Origin: Melampsora larici-populina 98AG31
Taxonomy: Eukaryota; Basidiomycota; Pucciniomycetes; Pucciniales; Melampsoraceae
Assembly: GCF_000204055.1 (NCBI RefSeq)
Contig: NW_006768781.1
Coordinates: forward strand, 1,032,724-1,096,723
Reading direction: 5' to 3'
DNA length: 64,000 bases
Below are positions 33,412-47,720 of the stretch, one piece after another. The notes below the pieces were generated by a model. That model was not told where the DNA came from. It ran no database searches and saw only the letters and a program-made list of their open reading frames with translations. Position 1 is the stretch's first letter. Each line of letters opens with the position of its first letter. The translations under genes were made by a program, and so were the position numbers.

Positions 33412-35353
33412 ATGATTTCAAGTCTGTTTTCTTTTGAAAAGTGTCGGTATGAATGTAGAAAGCGAATCTTGTGCCTGTCAGTGATGGTATTATGTATCCA
33501 CAGTATCAGGGCTTCCTTCGTGCCAATTGTAGAAAAGGAAAATGGTCAAGTTATAGCCAAGTCACCCGACCTAGAGATGATATTCCTTGGGACTGGTAAG
33601 ATCGTTCCCCATAAACTGAGCCTTTTAGATTATAGCAAATAACACAAACTCTCTCTAGGTCCTTCGAGCCAAATTCCAGATGTTGGCTGTGTGCTAGGAC
33701 CCGACGGACCTTGCGCCGGTTGCAAATTAGCCATGGTCAAATCATCAAATTCTCCTGTTTTGGATAAGAGAGGTAACACCTCAGCAATCCTTCGATTTAT
33801 TCCTCCAACTTTAGACGGAAAACAAAAGTCTACTCCTAAAACGATATTAATTGATGTTGGAAAAAGTTTCCGGAACGCTGCTCTTGAATTTTTTCCGCCT
33901 AATAAACTGTCTAAAATCGATGCCGTCTTACTTACTCATCCTCAGTTGAGTAGCTTTTTCTATGCCCAGTTTCAAATTCATGGTATTTCAAAGAAGAGTA
34001 GCGTTGTAAGTTAGAGGCAGACAGACGAACTGATACATGACATCTCTTCAGTGCGGACGCAATCGTAAGTTTCTTTTTAGATTCACATCCTGTCTGTTCA
34101 GGGGGTCTCAGAGTAAAAACTCCATTGTGATAAACTCGTAGTTTGGATTAGATGACTTGAGACGTAAGTGTTCTCATTAACATTCTTTTTTCTCTGTGTC
34201 ATATTACATTCCAAGATATGGAAAGAATGTTGACGATTTCATGCATACAGCTTGGACAGCCAATGCTCATAGAAATAAGGCCATACAAAAGACTGTTCCT
34301 ATTTATTGTGATCAACACACATTTTTGGAGGTCAGAAAGTTCTCTTTAGAAACAAAAGCAAATACAGCACGAAAGTCCTGATATGTAGCCTCAATCATTC
34401 TCAAAATCAGATAAACCGAATGTTTCCGTACATGACACACCCATCCTCTGCCACAGGTGGTAAGTCTAAGCCACCTCATCCCTAGCTGGACTTGCTACCA
34501 TACATGGCTGATTTGGCAATTCTGTGCTTGGAAAGGAGGTCATGTACCCGCCTTTGAATGGCATATCTTTGAAAAAGATAAGCCTCTTGATCTTTTCGGT
34601 CTGCATGTTACTCCTCTCACAGGTTCGTGCTCGATAACTCCATAGAGAATGCGTCATAAAAACGCTAATGTCTGAAGCCTTTCTTTCCTCTCTGTACATA
34701 ATCGACCCCAAAGCGCACCACGGTACTATGGGGCATGGAAAGGACCTTCGTCCCCATGAATGCGCCGGTTTCCTGTTCAACCGCTCAATCCTCTACATGT
34801 CCGATGTATCATCCATCCCCGAATCTACATGGGCTACCCTAGCTTCTCTGGGTGTTCACAACTCTATGACTTCGACGGCGCATCTTCAATCTCATCTCTC
34901 CCTCCCTATCCTTGTCATTGACACACTCAGATTAACAACACGAGCATCTCACTTAGGCATAGGAGACGCCTTAAAGGTAGCTCATAGGCTGGGCGCAAAA
35001 AGGACCTATCTTGTTGGATTAGAGCATGGTATAACGTGAGTATCTTCAAAGACGATAGTATTCATTTTAAATATTACTTTCATATCTCACCATTTTCTGT
35101 ATAAAGGCACGAATCTTGGGAGCGTGCGTGCAAGGCATTCGGAGAAGAAATTCCAAACATTGACAAGAAGCAAATTGATACCCAGATGAGACTTGTTGAT
35201 ATTGGAAAAGACCCAGAGTTGTTCCATCGGACAGCGCTCTACATGGGTAAACCAAAGAGACCGATGTGGGTTCGACCTGCATTTGATGGACTACGAATCA
35301 GTACAGCCTCAGATGAAAAGACTGTACAGAATCATCTTCGAAGTGGTCTTTGA
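33412..35353 (+). CDS. Metallo-beta-lactamase-fold hydrolase with N-terminal membrane anchor, copy A
   Basis: Exon 1 encodes a signal peptide or anchor (ILCLSVMVLCIHSI) and FLGTG, spliced in phase 1 to GPSSQIPDVGCVLG with GPCAGCK (a Cys pair). GNTSAILRF, TILIDVGKSF and KIDAVLLTHP follow. A 13-nt micro-exon (34052-34064) then supplies HADAI, completing the metal-binding HxHxD motif, and a 22-nt exon (34142-34163) supplies FGLDDLR. Later exons give VPIYCDQHTFLEV, VPAFEWHIF, SILYMSDVSSIPES (an Asp metal ligand) and LVGLEHGIT (His ligand), ending at TGA 35351-35353. The order resembles the PhnP-like cyclic-phosphodiesterase branch of the MBL fold. The join after LDDLR did not reconcile in frame by eye in either copy, so its exon edge is uncertain. 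It has a paralogue at 52137-54054. Confidence 0.75.
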
Positions 35354-37573
35354 TTCTAAGTTATGACCTATCTTTGTTATGAGCTACAGTCCCCCTATGA
35401 TACCGCTTATGATTTTGGCCATACAAAAATTTCTGCAGAAAGTTGCGGAGGGGGGGGCTTGCTTGTAAAATTTGACTTGATATTATTATCAATTTCAATC
35501 TGTATCTCCGGCTATCATTTGTCCCATCTTATCAAACAAATCATGGAAAGTGATTTATTGAAGTTTGCAGTGTTAATTTTTCTGCATCTTTTGCTGTCTT
35601 CAGATTTTCCATATTGCTCATTACTGCCTTATAAGAAGTTCATGATGTCTAAATTTATTGATTATCAAACTTTCAATCTGATTCTGTTGTGATCAATGGT
35701 GTGTTCTCAAATTTGACTTTACTTTACATATCTCTCTGTTAATAAACCATCTATGATTGGTTTTCTCAAAAGTTACACTTTTTTCAGTTAAGCTTCAAGA
35801 CAAAGTACTGTTTTTAGAGTCTTGACCAAGTTTGGGGGAGTATGTGTACAGGACTCCTTGGAAAAAACTGGCTTCTTCAGATTTTTGATATGCTGTTGAT
35901 AAGTGTGGGTTAGTGTTGATTTTGGCCAAAAATCACTGAAAATCTCAAACTGGGAATTGGCATCATGCGAAAGATTCCAATAAGTTGTAAATCCCTCCTC
36001 CGCAAGCTCTGAAGGATGCGCACACAATGAGTAGGGACTTAGGGTGACTTAGGCAGATAGTGGGTCAAGTGACCATCACAGATTACTTCTCTATACCTAC
36101 AGTAATTTTTCTTTGACATACTCAAGTGATTTTTTTGAGATTGAGCATTTGAGCATTGTTTTGAGCTGATTCAGCTGAACGTAACAAGCCCCAAAAGAAG
36201 CCACCACAGTGCGCTGGATCTTGATTTCCAATTTTTCTCTTGATAATTCTATCCCAAAAGACATTTTCTATGCTCATAAAAAATCTCACGCATTCTCAGC
36301 AACATATGTGCACATGTATGCACAGTCTTACACAGACTGACTGTCTACATGCTAATTACATCATTACTGATGGATCATGTTTGCCCATTGGATGATGCTT
36401 GAGAAGGACATTGTTTATAGATTCAAATTTAGTTTACACGGTTATGGAACTGTTGTTATCTGTGGGTATAGAACAGAATGATTTGTATGGGCATAGAGGA
36501 GTTGATCTCTATGGGTTTGGAAAAGCACTCTACCCATACTTTTTTATGCATGCACTGCTTTTCCATACCCACAGGAAAAGATGTCGTTTGGTGCAATGTT
36601 AATGGAACACCAATGTTTGTGAAAAGTCTAGAGGTTGGTACAAGTATTGACATATGGGAATGGGTCGGGGAAAGGGTGTCGGATAATGAGGTAACCGGAT
36701 CACATCACCACATCCACTCCTCGTAGATGAAATTATATAGCTAATCACTCTTAGAATAGCAATCTATGATTTCACGAGAAGAGTTGGATGAAAGGGAGGA
36801 AGGCAATTCCCCAATTCTCAACTTCTACATCCTAAAGTGATAATCTAAACATCTATTACACTTCTCCATCCATCTCATTATCCTAGATTCTTTCCTGTCT
36901 CAAAGAAATTAGTAGATGAAATTATTTACCTCCCACCCGCCCTACTTCATTAACAATTTTTTGTATATTGGTTCTTCAGAAAATCAGAAATAGTAGTCAA
37001 GATAAATTGTTGTTATCAGTCTGAATTTATCAAGATAGCATATTATTTATTGTTGTAGGCGCAAGAAATGTGCAAGCCACCCTCATAGAACTCAAATTTG
37101 TTTCCTTAGCTTAAGTTTATGTCCTAGTTGCGCTTTGCTAATTTCTGTCAGGTCTAGTTCACTTCATGCTAATTAAACCTGACCTCGCAGCTGTTTAGAG
37201 TGATCATGATACATGTAGTATCCAAAACCAAAGAGAGCCATTCCCTAGAATTTAAAACAGTCAAAAAAAAGATTGATCACAGAGAAACATGTTCTGTGGT
37301 TGATGTAAGTTTGTGTTATGGTTATCTATCAATGGATCAGGTATATACAGAAGTTTTCCTGGCACATCAAAAGATTTTGACACATGCTCTGGGAAATCAA
37401 ACCCTGTATTCTTGTGTTTCTCATCAAAGATGTTATTCAGTTCCTATATTTGACACAGTGGAAAATTTTGGTGGTTCGATATGTGTAAGCATAAGCACTT
37501 AAAAAGCACAACTCCAATGGTAAACAAATCTTCACAAAATTTTCAGAAAAAATTACTAATATGGGATCCAAAA
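35354..37573. other. Gene-poor interval
   Basis: AT-rich DNA. Short frames are unsupported. The only notable structure is an inverted repeat at 36459-36572 (CTGTGGGTAT with ATACCCACAG, and GGAAAAGCA with TGCTTTTCC), which could be a small MITE. Confidence 0.5.
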
Positions 37574-37721
37574 TTGAATCTGGGCACATGCCCCAGGCCT
37601 TATGACCAGAATTCTTTTTGGCTTTAAATTGAGCTTTCCTAGGTAAAAGTTTGGGCCCAGAATCCAAATTTACAGCTAAACAGAATTCTGGGCATAAGGC
37701 CGGGCATGTGCCCGGATTCAA
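37574..37721. mobile_element. MITE of 148 bp with imperfect 40-bp arms
   Basis: The arm 37574-37615 (starting TTGAATCTGGGCACATG) and the reverse complement of 37682-37721 (TTGAATCCGGGCACATG) match, including GGCCTTATG and CAGAATTCT. The interior is about 66 bp and non-coding. Confidence 0.75.
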
Positions 37722-38108
37722 CTTTTAAATTGAAAGTTGGCACACAGTGTTGACTAAAGGGAATGGGGGAATCAGAGGCAGCCAAGGCAAAAAAGAAGCA
37801 TTTGGGTTAGTGGACAGGGAACAGTGTAGAGGCCAATCCCAAAAAATTGTTGGAAAAGTTAGCACCTGCGGAGTTGACAAAAAAATTTCAATTCCTATCT
37901 TTCATCATGGTCTTGTCCATTGTTTCACTTGTTCCCTCTCAGAAAAATCTTGTGAAAAAATTCATAAAAAATATTTTCACTTCCTCTCAAAAGTTATCAA
38001 CTCCTGCTACCAGTTCAATTCTCATTAATACAGTCCAGGGGCAAAAAAAAAGAAGGAACATAAAAGAAGGCTAAGGTCAGGGGTCAAGTGGACAAAAATG
38101 AAGTGAGG

Positions 38109-38134
38109 GACAAGGTCATGGGTTCAAGCTGCCC
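38109..38134 (+). repeat. tRNA T-arm fragment in inverse orientation
   Basis: AAGGTCATGGGTTCAAGC at 38112-38129 repeats, on the opposite strand, the variable loop and T-arm of the tRNA-Ile at 38147-38234 (AGGTCATGGGTTCGAGC) with one change. Only about 13 bp separates the two. Confidence 0.55.
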
Positions 38135-38146
38135 ACAAAAATGACT

Positions 38147-38234
38147 GGTCCGTATGGGGCTCGAACCCATGACCTTGGCATTGATACCCCTCAGGAATAT
38201 TAGTACCACGCTCTACCAACTAAGCTAACAGACC
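38147..38234 (-). tRNA. tRNA-Ile (anticodon AAT) with 16-nt intron
   Basis: On the minus strand the acceptor stem GGTCTGT pairs with ACGGACC, the D-arm is GCTTAGTTGGTAGAGC, and the T-arm is ATGGG-TTCGAGC-CCCAT. The anticodon stem TGGTA pairs with TGCCA. The loop reads CTAATA, then a 16-nt insert (TTCCTGAGGGGTATCA), then A, so the intron sits one base 3' of the anticodon AAT as usual for eukaryotic tRNA introns. The mature length is 72 nt before CCA addition. All stems close, with one or two G-T pairs. Confidence 0.9.
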
Positions 38235-38521
38235 GATGACGTCATCCCGTGTTTTGGCCACTTGTGTTAACACAAAGTGATGATATTTCATGAGATGAAT
38301 GATTATTTTAAGTTTTCAACTGATCATCGTTTTGTTTTGATCCATCTTCTCTAGTAAAATGTATCAATGTTTGAACCTGTTGGTGCCGCTAACTGATAGT
38401 ATAGAAAATCAAAAAAATCTTCCTCTTTGTGAATCAGAAACCCCCGAAGTATACCAAAATTATACCTAAAGCAAATCATTCCATTCATTAAACCTTTGAT
38501 CTGTTTTTTCCTTCTTAATTT

Positions 38522-41081
<2,560 letters not shown>

Positions 41082-41211
41082 TGATAGATTATTATATTGT
41101 GGTTAATTCAGCCAACATCCAGAAATGTCACGCAATCATCAAAGGATGGGTATGTATCTTTTGGTAAGGATAAATCTAACAGGGTAATATAAGAACTATA
41201 ACTTTCATGTG

Positions 41212-42575
41212 CTACTCCGTTACAGAATTTTCGTTTATGATAAAGGAGATCAAATCGACACAGGCTTCAGATAGGACTTGAGAAGAAAGATATGGAGATT
41301 CAAAGTTTTTGTTTGAATTTTGCTTTTCTTGTTCTTCAATTCGTTTCAGATACATCTTATATAAAAATGAGGGACTACCAATGTATCGAAGGCGCTTCAA
41401 CTTCTTTTGTTTGAGTTGTGCCACTGTCAGGCCTGGACTGACGTAAGATTTCCAACGTTTTGTAATGGAACCACAGGCGTTTCTGTACTTGGTGTTGACT
41501 TGAAAGGTATTTCCTACTCGAGTGAAGTTTCCTGAAGGCTCGATAGAGGGCCTGGTACAGACAAGGTCCTTGTTACCCCGCCATAAAACTTCCGTGATCC
41601 CATCACATGATTCAAAATCCACCTCACATTTGAAATCTGGCCACCAAAAACCTCCACCTTGGACGTCATAACCTTGATTCTTGTAGGCGAGTTTGCCTGT
41701 TGTCTTGTCGTACGGTAAGAGAATGCCCAAGGACCAACCAGGAGAGCCTTTGTTTGGGTGGGAATTAGCTTGATCACAGGTTTCTTTATATAAAAATTTG
41801 GACATGGACTTGAAGCGTTGTGTATAGATGTTTTGTACTTTAGGACGACGGAGTACACATCGTCTCCACCAGTAGGAGAGCAGCTTGCGACTACGTTGTA
41901 CTCTCTTACAAGGACGACGACCACCTATAAATGAGAAAGCTCAAGTTCAATATGAAAGAATGAGTAGAACAAAGAGAAGTAAAAATGATTCACTTACCAG
42001 CAACTTTTCATGGATGATAAGCTGGGTGAAAACCCACCACACCCAGATGTCCTCGTACCATAGTACCGTTCCCCGTGATTGGGTTTGAAAACTCGCGCTC
42101 TTCATGTAAATAGTTGGCAAGAAATCGTAGCTTGAAACGTTCTTTTGAAGACATCGAATCGAATGGCGTTTGACGAATCAGAGCAACTACCTTGTAATTA
42201 CGCTTGTTCGTTAAGACCCAGAGTTTGTTGGCCTTGATGATCATAGGTTCTTGCCCAGGAAGTGGTCCATTTGTGTAATTTTCCTCATTAGGGTTATCGT
42301 CCACATGAACTTGATGATAGTGAATTGGTCTTTCTAAGCGAGAAGGATTCAATACCAAGTTTGTGTGGCCTACTGCTCGGTTATGTCTGGATCGCCTCTT
42401 TTGCTCTACTTCTCCCAATGAAAGAGTCTTGAAAATGGTTTGGAATGAGTTGCTTTAAAAAATGAAAAGAAATATGAAAAGGATCGCTACATACCTTAAC
42501 TCTCGGGGTTTCTGTTGGATGAAGACGCTTCCATTCTTCCCTGGCTTTATTTTTACGATTGCGTCTCTTTGTCAT
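41212..42575 (-). pseudogene. Unknown protein, three exons, one nonsense codon
   Basis: Exon 1 from ATG 42575 encodes a basic start (MTKRRNRKNKAREEWKRLHP). A splice at GTATGT joins it to TLSLGEVEQKRRSRHNR. Exon 2 continues with IHYHQVHVDDNPNEENY, GPLPGQEPMIIKANKLW and GHLGVVGFHPAYHP, then a TGA at 42010-42008. The frame stays open past it (KVAG) to a GTAAGT donor, and exon 3 resumes in the same frame (GRRPCKRVQRSRKLLSYWW, SHPNKGSPGWSLGILLPYDK, GGGFWWPDFKCEVDF, GITEVLWRGNKD). It ends at 41212. So one nonsense change breaks an otherwise complete gene. I do not recognise the family. A distant possibility is the 2-oxoglutarate oxygenase (TET/JBP-like) proteins linked to transposons in basidiomycetes, suggested only by GGGF..PD...VDF. 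Confidence 0.5.
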
Positions 42576-42669
42576 AAAGTTGCCTATGGGAAGAATTTGT
42601 GTTATTTGAAGAGAACCTCGATGTGTAGTCGCTCCAAGATGAGAACGACGTGACTTGCTTGACTTTGAA

Positions 42670-43801
42670 GTGGAGCCTGTGCTGAACCAAACCTATGGCT
42701 GGGCCTGCGACCTGGCCCTGAGAGTTCAGGGGCGGCCCCGGGCCACGGCCCGGCCGCGAAGAAACCCAAGAGTTTTTGTAAATGGTTCAGGGCCAGGCAG
42801 GGCATGCCCTGAACTTGAGGCCTGGGGCCAGGCAGAGCCAGGCTTAGGTTTTAGGCACAAAAACCATGGGTTGTACAACATGGGATGAGCTGTTGAGTGG
42901 AGCCTGTGCTGAACCAAACCTATGGCTGGGCCTGCGACCCGGCCCTGAGAGTTCAGGGGCGGCCCCGGGCCAAGGCCTGGCCGCGAAGAAACCCGAGAGT
43001 TTTTGTAAATGGTTCAGGGCCAGGCAGGGCATGCCCTGAACTTGAGGCCTGGGGCCAGGCAGAACCAGGCTTAGAGCATCCACTATGGGTGCGTTAACGA
43101 CGCGATTTAGCGTTACCGTAACGCTAAAATCCAGACAGGTCCACTATGGACCTGTTTTAGACATGCGGTCCGTACGACCGCGTCAAGTCTTGCAGTCCGC
43201 TTGTTCAAATCTACGAAAGCCTACGACTTGATTTATCGTAAACTTTTGGCGCATCCAAACGGTCAACAGCCATCCAATGATCTATCTCCCATCCAGCTCT
43301 GCACTCACCACCTTCACTCAAAACCTTCCCTCTTCCCTCGAACCCTCAGCTTGTTGATAGTAGTTGTTTACTCCGGATTTGCTAAAAAAAGCACCTTTGT
43401 TCAAAAGAAGTCATCTCGCGCGATCGATGTCACCAAGATCAAACAAGAGGTGAGAAAGCTCTTTGCTGATTGTCAAAACCTGAAGGCATCAATTTGGTTC
43501 TTTCTGGTCACCAAGGTAGTCATCAGCATAGGCTGGGTGAGGTGTGGTAAGATACTTTAATTCGAGTCTCGACTTTGCCATAGCGTGTATAGTGTTCTAA
43601 GAACAGATTATCGTAGTTAAATCCTACGTTACATCATCCCATAGTGGATTTCATGCGGTTAACAACTTAGCTACAACACGCATGATTAAATTTTGCAATC
43701 AGGACCGCAAAATTTACGATAAAACACCCTCAACATAGTGGATGCTCTTAGGTTTTAGGCACAAAAACCATGGGTTGTACAACATGGGATGAGCTGTTGA
43801 A
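42670..43801. repeat. Tandem pair of 227-bp GC-rich repeats, second copy split
   Basis: Unit 1 is 42670-42896 and unit 2 starts at 42897. Both hold GCGACCC/GGCCCTGAGAG, CAGGGCATGCCCTGAAC and a tail TTAGGTTTTAGGCACAAAAA. In unit 2 the tail is separated by the 674-bp element at 43074-43747 and resumes at 43748. The units are palindromic and GC-rich against an AT-rich background. Frames through them are not supported as genes. Confidence 0.85.
43074..43747. mobile_element. PIF/Harbinger-like non-autonomous element with TTA target duplication
   Basis: The ends are GAGCATCCACTATG and its exact complement CATAGTGGATGCTC. TTA flanks both sides (43071-43073 and 43748-43750). The undisturbed sister repeat at about 42843 has a single TTA at the same place, so the insertion and its 3-bp duplication are shown directly. 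TTA is the PIF/Harbinger target. An internal frame (43201-43560) does not look like a transposase. Confidence 0.85.
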
Positions 43802-43948
43802 TTGTCCATGATATGGGAACTTTGGAAGTATGACTCACCGTGCGGGTTTTTGCAGGAGTGAGAGTTGGCAGCCCCGGTGCCCGACCCACCCAAGCAACAT
43901 CAGGGCGCCTTTGTGAGTATCATCACATGAGGTTTTGTGGCCCTGGTA

Positions 43949-44669
43949 TGGTGGCCAAGGAGCGCCAAATTGTGCCATAACCTTAAAATGCAAAAATCAC
44001 ACTTGAAACTCACCCTGAAAGCCCCGCCAAACGTATCCCGACCCAAGTCTGTGGCGCCGGACCAGAACCTCTTACTTCAATCCTCTTAAACCCTTTCACC
44101 AATTTTTACTTTCCAGATCACAGTGAAGGAGTTGTTATAGAGAGCCTTGTAAAAGACTTGTAATTGGTCCACTCATGACCTACTCCAGTTGTTGTTTATC
44201 AGAGTTTGATTTTCACAAGCCTCTTGACCATTTGATTCATTGAGTAAACATGCTAATCAAAACAAACATTTCTTTGGAGATGCACTAGGATAGTAAGTAC
44301 AATGGTTTAGAAGCAACATTTGTGGCACCTTTGATTGATCCCAAGGAACAATCAAATTTTTAAAAGCATCATGATATTGCCCTTTGTATTCATTGTAACA
44401 GTCTTATTCATGACAATTATGTTTCTTCAAGTACTGACCCAGTGATTTCAAAGTAACATTGGTGGCAGACATGACTGATCTATGATGAAGTCAATTTACA
44501 TTGAGCTGGCTGAGGCTGGCTACCATCTGCACTCCTGGAGCCTGGAGTGATGACCCCGGCGCCACGGACTGGGGTTGGGATATGTTCAGCGGGGCTTTCA
44601 GGGTGAGTTTCAAGTGTGATTTTTGAATTTTGAGGTTATGGCACATGTGGCGCTCCTTGGCCACTGTAT
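43949..44669. mobile_element. Inverted-repeat element with about 114-bp arms
   Basis: 43949-44061 matches the reverse complement of 44555-44669. Shared blocks are GGCCAAGGAGCGCCA, TGTGCCATAACC, AAATCACACTTGAAACTCAC and CCTGAAAGCCCCGC. About 490 bp of non-coding DNA lies between. GC-rich flanks at 43875-43915 and 44690-44750 may extend the element. Confidence 0.75.
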
Positions 44670-44935
44670 CCTGTGGCGCAGACCGTGAGCTCTGCAGAGG
44701 CTGTTGGGCAGGCTCAGCCGGGCAGGGCCGGGTCCGGGTTGCAGTCCTACCTATGGCTGAGGAGCATGCAAGTTTAGACTGTGCCACAGTTGTGCAAAGT
44801 GGGCCCAGATTCCAGAATTGCCCCAAGCTCATGCACCTGACAGAGTTTTACCAACTACCAGCCCCCTTTTCATTTTGCACTGAACGACTTTTAGCTCTGA
44901 CAAAGAAACCCTATTGATCTTGATGCTAACAGATA

Positions 44936-46338
44936 CAAGAACAGAGGTACATAAAGATCAACATGACTCACATTCAAAGATTTATTAATATAACCCCATT
45001 TAGGATGTGATCCATACCAGATTGACAAGAAGTGTGCTTGTGAGGAGCGCACAGCTGTTAGGCGTACTCTTCACAAAGAATGTTGTGATAAAGATAAAGT
45101 GTGGTCTTCATGTGGTACACCCAAGTGAAGACTACAGCTAGTTGACCTCTAAGAAGAGGATTTGAGGAAGAGAGAAAGAGCATAAGGGCAGTAAAGAGCT
45201 AGTACGCTCTAACCTTGTGAGACTGCGAGGGGCAGGCTTTACACTTTGGTGAACCAAAGATCCTGAAGGCTACTTTAGACTCTGTATAAGGGAGGAAGCT
45301 TTGCTGCTTTACGGTTTATTTCTAGAGGATATGATGGCCCAAGGCTCATAGAAATCAATACTGGGGCGCTCAGCAATAGAACCCGTGATGCTCAAGTTTG
45401 GTCTTTAGACTACACAACTAATCACGTAATCAAGGATCCTCTCTATAGGATTTCAAGTATAATGTGATTCTGGTGTTGTGATGTGTTAAAAGATGGGGGA
45501 TGAATCAAGGGAAGAAGGGGGGTTTATATATTCACAGGTCAAGCGTCAACTTGTGGTTGGCGTGTAATTCTTGTCTCACTTGTGGTTGGTGCTTGGGTTA
45601 GGTTTGTTACGTATTTAATACATTATGTACATGTGTTTATGTGGCTCTTGACACTGAGCCTTGAGATGTACTTATGGATTTATACAATAATATAATATTA
45701 CATGTGTTACTGTTAGCCCGTGGTTGTGTAATTAGGGCTCAGGGCTGACAGTGCTTGTGATGGTCCAAAGTCAATGCCCTTTCCCTGCCGGCAAGGCAAC
45801 ATGAATGTATCAAGAGTGTATAGGTATAGGTCATGTGGTTCCAATGTTCCATCAGCCTTTCACCTGAGGATGAGATGGAATTTGATGAACCATTGGATCA
45901 CATTAATCCAAATTTGTTTGTTTGATCTCTGGATGGTCCCTTGTGTCAAGAGTATCATTCTTGGACTCTTACAATCTGAGTTAAAATGTATCAATGATTG
46001 AGTCAAGTTGAGCAGGATGAAGGATTGATTGTGTGTAAATTGTCATGGGGCTTTGCCGCTGGGGTGAAAGGGGGTTTGGGGTGTTGTGTATTACTTTTCA
46101 CACGCTAGTACATTACTATGAAATGTATGTATATGGTCCAAATATGTATGTATAAGGTTATTGCTATGAGGCAAGTGAAGAAGGGTGAAACAGGGTGGCT
46201 GAAGGGCTGTGAAAGTGTGGCAGGTGTGTGAAATTCTTCACCTTGTTGACCTTATGATATCTTATGTTGAGAGGAGGGTAATGAGGTGGGAATAAAGTGT
46301 GATAGAGGGGCAGGTGTTGTGTAGCCTGGTGAAGATGC
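44936..46338. other. No gene seen
   Basis: AT-rich DNA between repeats, without a supported ORF or clear structure. Confidence 0.5.
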
Positions 46339-46782
46339 CTTGTAGGGTAGAGCTGTGACCCGGCCCTGAACTCTGAGGGTCGGCGCCGGGGCTTTGCCCG
46401 ACCCTGAGCAGACCCAAGGGCCTTCAAAAAGTGCTCAGGGCCAACCAGGGCATGCCCTGAGCTGATTATAGGTGCTAAAACTGGGCAATACAGTGATTAA
46501 TGTGGATATTATTGCAATTTTATCTGTGTGAGATGCTTTGTAGAAGCTATATGAGCCTACATCAAAATCAAACAGAGCAACAGGAATAAATTTAGAAAGA
46601 AAGATTTTGTCAACACAGCAAAAATACAGCAGGCCTTGAGCGCCCCGGCCCCGCCCGAGGTGCCTGCAGGGCTTTCATCCCCCTAATCACGTGTGTCAGG
46701 GCACTTACCGTGTGCCTTCAGAAAGACGTCGGGCAGACTTGGCCGGCCGGGGCCAGGGCCGGGTCACAGCCCTATTGTAGGG
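46339..46782. mobile_element. GC-rich-ended inverted-repeat element
   Basis: The left end (TAGGGTAGAGCTGTGACC then CGGCCCTGA) and the reverse complement of the right end (AATAGGGCTGTGACCC then GGCCCTGG) match. GCATGCCCTGAGC on the left resembles the units at 42670-43072, so these belong to one dispersed family. Non-coding. Confidence 0.6.
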
Positions 46783-47061
46783 TGAACAGCATGACAAGTT
46801 TATAGATTGGCTCAAAACTTCAATATGAGAAGCTCACGCTCTATCAAAATCAGAACATTTGTGGTCCTTATACCATGCACTCCATGATTTCATTGAGGCT
46901 GTAAAAGATAATTTAAAATTGATAGAATATGTATCATATACTGGACAAGACAACACAGGAATGCCAATCAAAAAAATGCAGGAAACACTCCAATGCCTTT
47001 CTATAGATGAACTTCCTGAAAATATTTGACTGGTTATATCTAATATCACCTTGCCAAAACG

Positions 47062-47212
47062 TAGGGTGTGTTTACTTGAGGAATTTCTGACCAGAAATCA
47101 CATTCTGCAATTTTTTTTGATGCAAAAATGAAACACACGCCACCAGATAGACACTTTAAATTTTGCAGAATGTGATTTCCCCCCAGAAATTGCTTAAGTG
47201 AACGCGCCCTTA
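47062..47212. mobile_element. Harbinger-related MITE, 151 bp
   Basis: The ends TAGGGTGTGTTTACTT and (reverse complement) TAAGGGCGCGTTCACTTA resemble the termini of the autonomous element at 47559-51492. The subterminal AAATCACATTCTGCA is also inverted on both sides. Likely mobilised by the neighbouring transposase. Confidence 0.75.
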
Positions 47213-47720
47213 CTCAATGGATGTGTTTCAATTCTTCAGCCTCAAATTGGAAACCAACTTGAATTTGGAAATTTTCAAGATCTTCCATCTCCTGATGGAT
47301 AGACTTGTGCACAGCTAAGTGACTTGTTTTCTCTCATCAGAGGGTAAGTGAGCATGAATTTTTAAAAAACAGTACAAAAGGATGTGTCCATCAGATGCAA
47401 TTTCCAAAAAGACACTCATGAAGTATTTAGAACAAATGATAGGTTTAAGATCATGAATGAGACCCATGACTGTTTAGTCCAAACAACAAAAAAGATTGGG
47501 CATGGGAGCCATTCAAGATCAAAATCTTTCAATGACTAAAAAGTGTTTTGCATCACAGTAAGGGCGTGTTCACTTAGGGCCCGTTCACTTAGCGCGGATT
47601 TCAAGAAAGCACATTTTGCATGACCACTTTTCTACATGTAGAAAAGTGATTTTTGTAAAAAAAAGCACAAAATCACCTTTTGTGAAAACTTGTGAAAAAT
47701 GAAGTAATGAATCGTTCACT

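Noticed and set aside
42602..43097. Several frames rich in Pro, Gly and Ala in the GC-rich repeats
   Set aside because: They repeat with the palindromic units and arise from GC-rich composition without stops.
43201..43560. A 119-codon frame inside the Harbinger-like element as a possible transposase
   Set aside because: No DDE or Myb motif; probably chance in a non-autonomous element.
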